From Xiphydria camelus (lineage: Eukaryota; Arthropoda; Insecta; Hymenoptera; Xiphydriidae): a stretch of 64,000 bases of DNA. Positions 22,394 to 34,900 of the stretch are shown piece by piece. The notes below the pieces were generated by a model. It was not told where the DNA came from and ran no database searches. It was given only the letters and a program-made list of their open reading frames with translations. The number at the start of each line of letters is the position of its first letter. Positions within the stretch are counted from its first letter, which is position 1. The position numbers were made by a program, and so were the translations under genes. The stretch covers positions 9,950,607 to 10,014,606 of the forward strand of contig OY783194.1 of NCBI GenBank assembly GCA_963678675.1. The letters run 5' to 3'.

Positions 22394-22684
22394 CTATGTT
22401 GCGGACAAACGAAACTACCTACGACCTCGATATTTTAGTGGTGGGTGGGGGAAATATCACGCCACACTGACGTGCACCGGTGAAGCATGGCACCATTGCC
22501 ATATAGAAACAAAAAATCAGTCCGATTTTTTTCTAGCTATACCTCGTATTCAGAAAATTCTAATGGAATAGAAACGTTATAATGTAAAAAAATGAATAGC
22601 TACAATAGGAAACAATACAATTTACCAAGTAGTATCCTTATACTATCGAATGCATTAAAATGTAAAAGGAGTATGAATTCCTAC

Positions 22685-22902
22685 CTGTTAAAGACTATTG
22701 TTACTGTAGGTACTTTATCGTCGAGTGTGAAAGCACCGATCTTGAACATGCAGCAAAGGAACATAATAAAGGCCATTTCGTGGCCGGTTCCATAATCTAT
22801 ACGTGTTGGATTCCCAAATCCTTCGATAAGATATTCCACTATTTCAGGAATTGCTTGGTACAAATGTTCGGGCAAAACTTGTTTCAATTCCTCTATCCCA
22901 CA
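22685..22902 (-). CDS. Ptpa: PTPA exon 4
   Basis: Acceptor TATGTTACAG and donor GTAGGA. Encodes CGIEELKQVLPEHLYQAIPE, then RIDYGTGHEMAFIMFLCCMF. It joins exon 3 without gap relative to the family. Confidence 0.95.
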
Positions 22903-25900
22903 CTGTAACATACGTCAATTTCGCGAAATTTAATTTTTGCTTGTGGATTATCATTTTCATCCATTTATTTCAGCAATGTCTTGGATGTAAAAACATTTCT
23001 GTAAAATATTTGGTCTATAACACAAGCCTGCGATGAAGAAAATACAAGGGAAGTGACAACTGAACTTTATGTATTTTTTGGTGTTAATTTAAAAAAAAAT
23101 AATAAGAAAGTTCTATCACGTCAAGTTTTCTTGAAAAATTTAAGTTTACTTGGATTTTTATGAACATTTCTAACTTTTAAACTTTTGGTCGATAACCTAT
23201 TTCATGTAACTTATCTTAATGAAAACAAATTAAAATAGTATGTTGGTGATTTTTCTCTAGAAACTACACCATAAGTTGATGTATTTAAGTTTAAACCCAA
23301 GGGAACGTTCAGTTTTCCTCTCGACCAGAGGCGGCTCCTGCGATCTGGTAACAGTGGTTTTCATCCATTTAAACCTATACAAAATAATCGATTGCTGAAA
23401 AATTCATTTGCTTCACCAAGAATCGATTATTTTACATATATTTGAATAGATAAAAACCACTGTTGCCAGATAGTACGCAAAATTGTTCGAGATAATTAAT
23501 TTTCAAATAGGATTCCAGCAAAAATAGCGATATCGATTTTACAACAAATCCTGACGTGATGGAAAAAAATGGAGACCATTTTAGAAATCAGAACACCCCA
23601 AATAACATAAAAATCAGCGAAAACTTCTCTTGTATTTTTCAATAACTTTAATTTCGCAGGCCTGTGTAATCGAAAAAGATTATATAACGAGAAGAATGAC
23701 GAAATGCGTGCCATGAATTCCAATACTTGTTCAAAGACCGATCCTTACTTTCTCCTTCCTGACAGAACAAGATATCTCGGAGGTTTGTTTATGTGTATCA
23801 GAAACAATAACATTTCACACAATCCCAATGACATTGAAATTCATTCATTTATCGTCTTCAAACAAGTATTGGAATTCATGGCACGCATTTCGTGATTCTT
23901 CTCGTTCAAGGTCAAGTGAAGGTCATCACATTAACAGTTGCTGAATTTATCCTCTTATAAGCTACAAGACTGTGGTAATGAAAATATGTCGACCCATTTA
24001 AAATAATATCGATGACCTTGACATTTTGAAAAAACTAATTAGAAAATAATTCTTTTCTAATAACAGTATTTGCCCCTTTGTATCGAACAATTTTTCCTCT
24101 GAACACTTTTTCATATCAACGACTGCCGTGATATTTGGGGCGGTCGTTAGGTTAAACACCCTGTATACTGAATATCCCATAATAAGACGAACGGATTTCT
24201 AGTAGAAGATTCCTGTAAAGTTACTTCGAGCTTGCTCGGAGTACGCTGGGGTGCTCAATTGTACTCGGTTGACAAACTCGTATTACTATCTTTAAAGACA
24301 CAAGGGAGCACAGGTGAACATCCCAGCGTGATCCGAAATAGATCGAAACAACTTCACCTCCTTAGGAAAAATCCGTTTAGTTTACCACGGGGCATACTTA
24401 ATATAAATGGCTATAAATTTGGAAAGCAGAAAGTTTTTCTAAAATGGAACATTTGAACTCTCAATTTCGCCCGGGTATCTCACTTCCCACACCGCAACCG
24501 ATCATGGTAAGATTAAGCCAAACATACTATCATATACATATAGCCGACAATTTGCGTAAGTCACTAAAGTGCATCTGTCATCTTAATTAATTGCAAATGA
24601 AATGAGCAATATTTTTCGGACTGATCATTTCATTTAATTCTAATCATGACTAGTGATATTATAACAATATTACAGAAAGATAAGTTAAACGACGTTTGCC
24701 TTTCGATATAACATTCGCTTCACCAAAGAGCAATTTTCTAATCAACTTGTACATATCATAGGCTCATGATGAGGTACAACTTGTCATGAAATCCCGGCAG
24801 TTAGTGGAAAATACACATAGTGTACGATCTGGCAACGCTTATCAGCATTTACCTCTCATAGGTTGTACGTTCACCGTAAAGTAACTGAAATTTATAGTTC
24901 TCTCTCTTGTGCACGATTTTGGCTTTTCGTTACGTACTTTCAACTGTACTAAATTTTGACATAAAATATACTAAAAACACTCAGCAAATATTTACCAAAA
25001 TTTAACTTTAGTAAACTTGAGGTTTGTGTGAAAATTTGGTTTATTTTCAAGTAAGTGATATCCACTGAAGCTGAACCAGCCTTGAACTTACATTGAACAA
25101 GTGGGCCTAAAACATTTCAGCTGTTTCATCGAAATTCGTTAGAAAATATTCGCTTAAAATTTGCAAAAAGAAACTATAAATTGTAGTCACTTTTTTTAAA
25201 AATCGAAGGTGTACTATAATTACACTTGAATTTAACCTAACCATCAATTTCTCTAAAAAACCTCTGTGAAAAATTCTACCAAAAATCTGCCTTTTTCTCT
25301 GTGAAAATGTTCCAATTTTAAAAACTCGCAGAGAAATGATAGCGTCCTTTTTAGATCATTTTATCAGCTCTGCCGGCTCTACAACGGTTTTTTTTTACAA
25401 TGCTTTCGACTGAGCTGGTAAAGATTTCGATAGAGGTGATAGAAATTGCAATAGGCTTCTATAGAATTTTCGGAGATTTCGAAAAATTTGGTAGAGATTT
25501 CGGCATAGCTGACGGATATTTCGATAAAGATGGTAAAGATTTCGGTAGAACCAGCAGAGATTTTGACACAACCGGCAGAAATTTTGGCCGAACTAGTAGA
25601 GATTTTGGTAAAGTTAGCAGAGCTTACAAAAAAACCGAAAAATTACTCTGTTGTTTCTCTACGAGCTCTTCAAACTGGAACATTCGTAGAGAAATGGCAA
25701 ACTTCGGCAGAATTTTTCGCAAAGGCTTGGCAGAGATTTAGCAGATTCAGCAAAGAAAAATTTCCGCTATAGGACACCGAACTTTCTATTGTTGTTATTT
25801 GGGGAGAAGGAAGGGCGAAAGGGGAGCTACGCCACTAAAATCTAGCCTAAGCCAAGCTCCTAATAAACGATGTACTTTTCAAAAAGCTTAAGCAAATTGT

Positions 25901-28900
25901 GTGTCCCGTGGATTTTATACTTTACATATTGCCCGCATATAATAAAATACCTAGGCTTTTTATAAAAACCCGTATTACACGATAAGGTAAGACACATTTA
26001 TCTGAAGTGTACAGCATTCTATTACTTATGTATTTCAAAAATATAAGCCGAATGGTCACGTCATCGAACGGTTATAATTCAGCTTCCACGTTCTCATTCG
26101 ATAAGTCGAAAAGAGTAATAGAGAAGGGACATATATTTTTTTTGTTTTCTTATAGAAAACAAGTTTTTTCCCTAATAAGTGCTTCTGTAAGAGCGTTTTG
26201 ATTAAAAATCAATATTTCCATAGTTACCAGTAAATTAACAAACGCTATTTCAAACGTAATTAGAAAAGGAAGTGACATAGTAACTGCGGTTCATCGACAT
26301 AACGTGCCATTGTGAATGCATAGGCATAAATGGTTCAAAATTTTTGTTTAAATGTCTCTTAGAGAGAATAGAGATTGATGATGCATTTCACTGAGACAGA
26401 ATGCAATTTGTCCAATTTCTAAAAATGTTAAGTACATATTTTAATACCATAACCACACATTTTTGCAAAAAGAAACCCAGTTTTCAAAATAATTAGACAA
26501 ATGCTAAAATGTATTATTCTGCTTACGTAAAAATAGTAGAAAAATTTTCAAACTTACCTCCTGTAATTTTGCATGCCAAAGACGAAACGATTTATTGCCA
26601 AAACGTTGGGGTTGCTCTGTAGGTGGAATTTGCGTTATCCATTCGTCGAATTTATCCAACATTTCCACGATTTTTCGAATCGTTGGTGATTGAGGGCACT
26701 CGACATCTCTCGTCTTACCCTGTACCGACTCGTTCAACGCCAGTACAAAGCCCAGATATTCCTATAATAGAAATGTGAAAAATGTGTGTACTAGTATTTG
26801 CACCGAGAATGAGTGAAGTTTGGACGAGTGAAATGGGTAGTGGCGTCTCATTCCGACAAAGCAACGTCCTCTCTCATCGTTTCATAAATGAAAATGGGAG
26901 AATTTGCTTACTGAAGCTAAAGATCATTGACTAATCCATATTTCTAAAAGTCTGCCTTTAGGGCCGGTTTTACCAACACGGTATAAACGCGGTATAGCGC
27001 TATACTGAGAATAATCAGCAATAAGCCTTATGGTTATTCTCAGTATAGCGCTATACCGCGTTTATACATGTTGGTAAAACCGGCCCTTAGTTTGCTAGGT
27101 ATAATCTAAGCACTAAACTAGCATGGAATATTTGTACTGAATTTTGAAACACCCTGTATAGAGCATCTGACAACACGTGTCATGTGCGCGAATAAATTTA
27201 TTTTCGTTATTAGGGCGTGAAGCGCTGTTTCTAACGAGTGTGAAGTTTGCCGCACGAGCGAAGCGAGTACGGCAATCACACTCGTTAGAACGGCGCGAAA
27301 CAACCGAATAACGAATTCTATTTTTTGTCACTAAGTGTCAAATACGAGGTTGACGATTTCACGCACTGCGCAGGTTATTTCACGCACTGCGCAACTTTTC
27401 ACGAATTGGTGTGTGAAAGATGATTTCACATGCGTCGAGGACGCCCATGAAACCGAGTATTTGACACTGAGTGACAAAATAGCACTTGTGCACCTTCAAT
27501 CTCAAAAAAGTACTACGACAATGAACATAAAACTATAAGTCCCTTTGCATACTTTGCTTTCAAACATACTGTATAAAGATAAATATGAGAAAAATTACAA
27601 ATTCGATAGACTCCCCCTTCAGTAGCTATACCTACAATCCTTTTTTCTCTTATAATTCACTGTGATTCAAATTTGATTCCATACAGAAAGATAAAAAGAC
27701 TAAAAGGAGATTGCTGCAATAAAATTGAAAAATTAAAAATAATGGTATTCGTAACAAAGATACTACACAACGCAATAGAAAGTAGGATTTACATGGTAAA
27801 AGCGATAGACAATTTTGTGAAATTTATCTAGCTTATGTTAACCAAAAATTACATATGAAACGGTAGAATTTTTCTCCTATTGCAACTTATACAGGGTCTT
27901 TGGTTTAATACACGCCAATGAAGCGGGTTGCATATCGTTTGGCGCACCCCATCCGCTACGTTTTCCTGTAATTAGGTTGGCTGGTGGTCGACAGTAAACT
28001 TAGGTGCCACCGAGCTAAACACCCTTATTTACCGCCTGATTTTAAATATATCAATATAGCAGGAGTCAATGCTTACTTTATAAAGTATAGTAGGCATTGC
28101 AGGAGTCAAAAACGAAAATATAATCTTCATTTATGAATCTGTATGTAGTGAAGTGAATTGAAATAAAAAATTTAATATAAAACGGTGGCTGTATAGCCTC
28201 CGCAGCCGCCTCCCACCAGCGATAGCGGCCGACCCACGACGAGCGACGGTATCGCCACCACCAGACGACGGAAACAGGTCCTTCTCCCGCGCGAAGAGGA
28301 CCTGTCGCCTCAGTTGGACATCCGCGCAATTTGTTCAACTGTTTCATTCTCATTTTTTTTATCAGTCACATCAGATACAGTCAAATCTGCAACAGTGTGC
28401 AGCATTAATAATATAATTATAACCGTTTTAATTTGCCCGCGGGTGTTTGGCTCGGTGGTGCCATCTGCTTCAGTTTTTCCCAGCCAACCTAATTCGGTGA
28501 TAATACCGACAGCCAAGATCCGAACGAAATAGATGTATGAGTCTGAGAAACATCGGTCATCTCAATAGCCCCGATAGCCAGGTGACTTCACAGTAGTGGC
28601 ACTGTGAGACCACGCGGTGACTTTGAGAAACATCACAGTGATGTCTTGGTGCGTGCCCACTGGGGTACCACTGTGGCATCACGCAGTGTACACAGTGGAT
28701 AGAGTAGGATTTTGCAAAAGGGGAACGCACGCAGTGACTTTACCGAGGTTTTTAACTGTGTGCCCGTGCAGTGCCATCGCCTGCCACCCACCTAGTAGTG
28801 TCGCTTTTTTTTCACACCCTACCGGGATTTGAACCTGCGTTCTTTGGGATAGGAGATGCTTCGAAACTGGGAATGCTTTCGCATTCTACCAATTGAGCCA

Positions 28901-31900
28901 CCGACTCTTCAAGCGGTGTCGGTCCACTTTGGTCATAATACCGTATGTCCAATGGCTAGGCGAGCAGGTGCAGCGACCTGAATTTTTCTGAAATTTGACT
29001 TCGGCAGTATTTTAGTTAGAGTTGGCTTTGGAAGATGGCGCTACGTACGAGCGAAATATTTGAAATGGTAAAAGCGGGAGGTAGATAAATGCGGGAGAAG
29101 TGAAGTGTAACCTCAAAATTGTGAATGTTGGAATAATGGTGAGTAATTGTTTGAAACGATAAGACATAATAATTCGGGTTTCTTTTCGATGTTCAACCAA
29201 ATAACACGACTGATATTTAATTGCAGAGAGAAACTGATGCGACTGGCAGTCGTGGAGGAAGGGGCTACCGTCAACGTGGTCCTCGCCAGAGTGGTCGAGC
29301 TCTGCCTCGTCGACGAAAGGTGCAATTGAAATGAAATTAAAGTCTGAGTCAAGGTGAAAATTGGAAGACATGGAAAGAAAACGCGGTAGAGTCGCCGACA
29401 GAAGGAGTGAGTAAAGTGCGAAAGAAAAGTGCAGTGGCGCCGAAAAACCATGTGGAAGACAGTGACGAACAGCAGCAGCAGCTGGTCGACATTGCTCAAC
29501 TCCGCACCAGCTCCTGAATGATATCTCGCCGATCGCGATACGCGGCCGCTCCGATGGACAACGATTCCAGACATTCGAGTCGTAGTAGCAGCAAGGACAG
29601 CAGCAGCAGCAGCAGCAGCGTCAACGGCAGGGGCACTCTTTTAAAGCGAAGGCAGTCCAAGACCGACTCGAATAGCTGTAAGAGAAAGACGCATCGGCAG
29701 AAACATGAAATATCGAAGCAAGACTTGCAATGAGAGTGTGGTAAAAGGAAGAAAAAAAATGACAGAGACGAGGCGACGAGACAGAGGAGGAAGTCGTCAC
29801 CACGAAGGGTTCCTGAAACGGTACCAGTACTAGCAACGTGTGAAGAGTTCAAGAGAACGGGCCATCTGCACCCAGTCGCAAATCATGCAGAGTTCCTGTG
29901 ACATCCGACAGCGGCATCACGTCAGGAGTATGAACGGTGGAGAAGAACGGGAGCCTCGCTGATAAAGGAAGGAGCAGTGTTGGCGATGGCGGTGACAGCC
30001 CGGATCATGAGCAAAGGCTGAAGAACCTTGAGCGTTTTGGATAAAAAGTGGACGTAACTCGAAGCAGTTATCGTAATCGATTTACGCCGACACTGGTGCC
30101 GTAGCCAATCTCGATCACAATGGATTCTTCCAACTAGAGGTGGTTTCTATATCACTCGTCGCCGTTGATCCTTTCCCTCTTAATCCTTGTACATAATGCA
30201 TCTGTTAATATGAAGTTTGATCCGAAACCCTTCCATCCTTCCTATTGTAACACTCTCGTAACAATACGGTCCGATTATTTTATATTCATAAGGTTTTATC
30301 AGCTTTACGCGTTATTCCTCTTTATTTTCGTTATTTAACCTTGCATTCATACATTATTACTGATGGATTATTAATAAATTAATTCATGAAAGTGACTCTA
30401 CTGGCTTGTGCTATTTTTCGTCCGGTATTTCCTTCCGCAAGATATTTGGATAAATGTACCCCTTCGATCTTGAAGAGTTTGGTTGGAATAAGCAAGACGG
30501 ATAGTGGACAGAGTTTAGGCATTTTAGGAGGCATACAAGATGTCACAATCAGCGGGACAGGATTTCGTGTAATCATGATTTATAGTAAGTAAAGTGGATA
30601 GTAATCGTTTCTGTATCAACAAATCTGTGTTCAATTGATATTTTATACTTCATTAGTAGCTCTAGATGAGATACATCTATCTCATAGTTTACAGTACAAA
30701 ATGTAATTTCCCCTGCGGGAGCTAATTTTATGAATGAAAAAATTCTAATAAATCATGATTACACGAAATCCTGTCCCGCTGATTGTGACATCTTGTATGC
30801 CTCCTAATGCCCAAACTCTGTCCACTATCCGTCTTGCTTATTCCAACCAAACTCTTCAAGATCGAAGGGGTACATTTATCCAAATATCTTGCGGAAGGAA
30901 ATACCGGACGAAAAATAGCACAAGCCAGTAGAGTCACTTTCATGAATTAATTTATTAATAATCCATCAGTAATAATGTATGAATGCAAGGTTAAATAACG
31001 AAAATAACGAGGAATAACGCGTAAAGCTGATAAAACCGTATGAATATAAAATAATCGGACCGTATTGTTACGAGAGTGTTAGAATAGGAAGGATGGAAGG
31101 GTTTCGGATCAAACTTCATATTAACAGATGCATTATGTACAAGGATTAAGAGGGAAAGGATCAACGGCGACGAGTGATATAGAAACCGCCTCTAGTTGGA
31201 AGAATCCATTGTGATCGAGATTGGCTACGGCACCAGTGTCGGCGTAAATCGATTACGATAACTGCTTCGAGTCACGTCCACTTTTTATCCAAAACGCTCA
31301 AGGTTCTTCAGCCTTTGCTCATGATCCGGGCTGTCACCGCCATCGCCAACACTGCTCCTTCCTTTATCAGCGAGGCTCCCGTTCTTCTCCACCGTTTATA
31401 CTCCTGACGTGATGCCGCTGTCGGATGTCACAGGAACTCTGCATGATTTGCGACTGGGTGCAGATGGCCCGTTCTCTTGAACTCTTCACACGTTGCTAGT
31501 ACTGGTACCGTTTCAGGAACCCTTCGTGGTGACGACTTCCTCCTCTGTCTCGTCGCCTCGTCTCTGTCATTTTTTTTCTTTCTTTTACCTCACTCTCATT
31601 GCAAGTCTTGCTTCGATATTTCATGTTTCCGCCGATGCGTCTTTCTCTTACAGCTATTCGAGTCGGTCTTGGACTGCCTTCGCTTTAAAAGAGTGCCCCT
31701 GCCGTTGACGCTGCTGCTGCTGCTGCTGCTGTCCTTGCTGCTACTACGACTCGAATGTCTGGAATCGTTGTCCATCGGAGCGGCCGCGTATCGCGATCGG
31801 CGAGATATCATTCAGGAGCTGGTGCGGAGTTGAGCAATGTCGACCAGCTGCTGCTGCTGTTCGTCACTGTCTTCCACATGGTTTTTCGGCGCCACTGCAC

Positions 31901-34900
31901 TTTTCTTTCGCACTTTACTCACTCCTTCTGTCGGCGACTCTACCGCGTTTTCTTTCCATGTCTTCCAATTTTCACCTTGACTCAGACTTTAATTTCATTT
32001 CAATTGCACCTTTCGTCGACGAGGCAGAGCTCGACCACTCTGGCGAGGACCACGTTGACGGTAGCCCCTTCCTCCACGACTGCCAGTCGCATCAGTTTCT
32101 CTCTGCAATTAAATATCAGTCGTGTTATTTGGTTGAACATCGAAAAGAAACCCGAATTATTATGTCTTATCGTTTCAAACAATTACTCACCATTATTCCA
32201 ACATTCACAATTTTGAGGTTACACTTCACTTCTCCCGCATTTATCTACCTCCCGCTTTTACCATTTCAAATATTTCGCTCGTACGTAGCGCCATCTTCCA
32301 AAGCCAACTCTAACTAAAACACTGCCAAAGTCAAATTTCAGAAAAATTCAGGTCGCTGCACCTGCTCAACTAGCCATTGGACATACGGTATAGAAACCGG
32401 ACATGACAGTGACTGCTCTCGAAGGTTCTCATTAAATTTTGTAAAATAATTTGATATTTCTCTTTTTCAAAATAAATTTCAACATAACCACGTAACATAA
32501 ACAAAGAATTTTTAAATAAAAGTAGTTTTAAAAGTGCAAGTGCAATAAACCCAATTCATAAGTGATGAAATGCCGCTAGTGGAAGGCGAAGTGGTATTGA
32601 AAGTAGAGAGGGTTTGTATTTTCCTGCGGAATCAAAAAGAGAAACCAAAATGCAGCGAAAATCGTCGATTCTTACGTACAATCGTCACATGGTATTTGCC
32701 CTACCGATTTATGTACAGAAGCGTTGCAAAAACATGTTTGCGTCTTCCTCTGGCCCAGCTGCACTTGCACGTTACTTCTTTATTGTTGTTTACCAGTAAG
32801 ATGTTCACTTCAACTTCGTTAGGAGCACTTGTTACATGTGACGATTGTATGCAAGAAGCGACCATTTTCACTGCATTTTGGTTTCTCTTTTTGATTCCGC
32901 AGGAAAATACAAACTGCTTTCAATACCGCTTCTCCTTCCACTAGCGACATTTTTGACTCTCCTAGAATTGACAAGATATCTTCGATATCGATATTCATCA
33001 CTTATGAATTGGGTTTATTGCACTTGCGCTCTTAAAACTACTTTTATTTACAAATACTTTGTTTACGTTACATGGTTATCTTGACCTCTTGACATTGGGT
33101 GCGTTCAGCAGATTATACCGCTCCGCAACAGTTGTGAAGCAGCTCAGCAAAAATCTGCCGAACGCGCATGCTACCGAGGGCTCCAAGTGAGCGTAAATGG
33201 TAGCGGTCGCCATGTTTTGTAGCGAAGAAAAGTTACGCTCCAGCGCTCCCGCTTACTTCCATCGGAAGAAGTTTTGGCGCATTTTATGAATGATGTCGAG
33301 CGGTGTGAACCGATGTGTCGAATTCAGTCTGTCGTGCGACGGAACATCTTATATTTTATGTATTATTACGAAAAAAAATTACATTTTCTTGCCACCGGCA
33401 ATCGTAATAGTAATCGTAAAACAATCTGTTACCATATCAGTACCTCAGAGCTAAACAGTATTCCATGAACTCCATTTTTTTTCGAAACATTATTTCTTCA
33501 TTCTGCTATTTTCAATGTAAAATAGCAGAATGAGGAAATGATACGGTTTTTGAAAAAAAAATGGAGTTAATACTGTTTGGCTCTGAGGTATTGATATAAA
33601 CAACACAACATTTTGTAACCAGATAGAACACTGGACAATAGTTATTTTGTTACTCGAACCAGACCAGGAGATTCTTATAGATTTATGTGTATATGCGCTA
33701 AAAACGAATCTGACTCTCAAATTGATTGTTCCTAAACAATTTTATAAAGCCAAATTTCAGTACGACAAGTCGATCGTTTAAGTCCACCGCGCCACGCGCC
33801 TAATGTATCGAAGGCCACGGCCGAAACTTGTTGTCAGCAGAACAGAGAGCGCTACTTCTGAGCGTACTGAGCGGTAGCGGTTTATGCTCCATCTGCTGAA
33901 CGCAACCATTGGAGACGCTCAAAATGAATGCGGTACCTGGCGGCAAAGCGTGTACTAAAAAACATGGCCGATATTGGCGTTTTGGATTGGCGCGTACTTG
34001 TAAGGTGTTAACTTGCTCCAAAAGTTTTTTAAAAATGAGCATTTTTAGAACGAGATATAGACATTTATTTTCACAAACAATGAAACGAATTCATTCGGAT
34101 CAACTGTACAGCATGTCCCACGAGAAACGTATCAAGCGGTGAGAACTTGACATTTACCATCTGCAGTATTTGCCGACGGTGCTTGACTCTTTTACCTACC
34201 GGTCGACGGAATTTGAAGTTCGCGGCGTGCTGTACGCCAATATCCGCCATGTTTCAGCAGCGCCGCGAGCGCCGCCATCGGTAATGAGCGGTCCCAATTG
34301 GGTGTTTTCACATTTTTCAAAAACTGTCTTAAAATGAAGATCATCGTGTATATATATATTATTAAATTTAAAAATGTTGCTCTCAAGTTTTTAGGGGAAA
34401 ATTGAGTCTAAAAATCAAATGTGGGAATGTCCCGCGAAAAACGCGATTTGCCTGTAATGGCGGTTGTGACGTCACGATCTGTACAAACAAATAGCTGTCA
34501 AACGGAGTTGCCTATGTTTTTGTGGTGTTTTTCTGGGATTCGGAAAGTTTGTTGTTTCTACATCGTTTTTTGTGAAAGTGGCTGAAAATGCATGCACCAC
34601 AAGTCCTCAGGAAATCGTGTTTTGTGCCAAAATGCACGAATACTTCTGTGCGAACTCCAGACAAAGTGTTTGTGAATGTGCCGAGAGCGCCGAGAGACTG
34701 TGACATGAGACGAAAATGGTTTAAAGCGGCCAGAAGAGACATGCCTAAGTCAAAATCGATATTCCATTGCTGCGAAGATCATTTCAATGTAAGTTTCCTT
34801 ATACTATAGGTTCATAGGTTATGTTCAGTGAATGCTTTTGGTTGACAGCTTGAAGAGGACATGAAAAATTATTTGCGGTACAAGACTGGGAGGAAATATT

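Larger units (their letters stand above)
21184..22546 (-). mobile_element. Mariner transposon, near full length
   Basis: 1.36-kb element with inverted ends CGAGGTATGGCTAGAAAAAA and, at the right, CGAGGTATAGCTAGAAAAAA, bordered by TA at 21182-21183 and 22547-22548. Length and end style fit mariner. The transposase is frameshifted, and a palindromic insert sits at 22337-22393. Confidence 0.95.

Noticed and set aside
20376..22684. Next PTPA exon (MEPAGS region)
   Set aside because: I searched by eye for that block on the minus strand here and further left and found no convincing match.
25400..25772. 113-codon ORF with repeated DFGRTSRDF
   Set aside because: The frame is open because of the minisatellite period; two frames are open at once and there is no start or splice support.
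29012..29852. Mirror ORFs such as the poly-Ser and Leu-rich frames (also 31477-32317)
   Set aside because: They occur on both strands of the palindrome, overlap one another, and reflect CAG/CTG repeats and arm duplication; no domain is visible.
32570..32944. 124-codon ORF in a foldback
   Set aside because: Spans arm and loop, mirrored on the opposite strand, no recognisable family.
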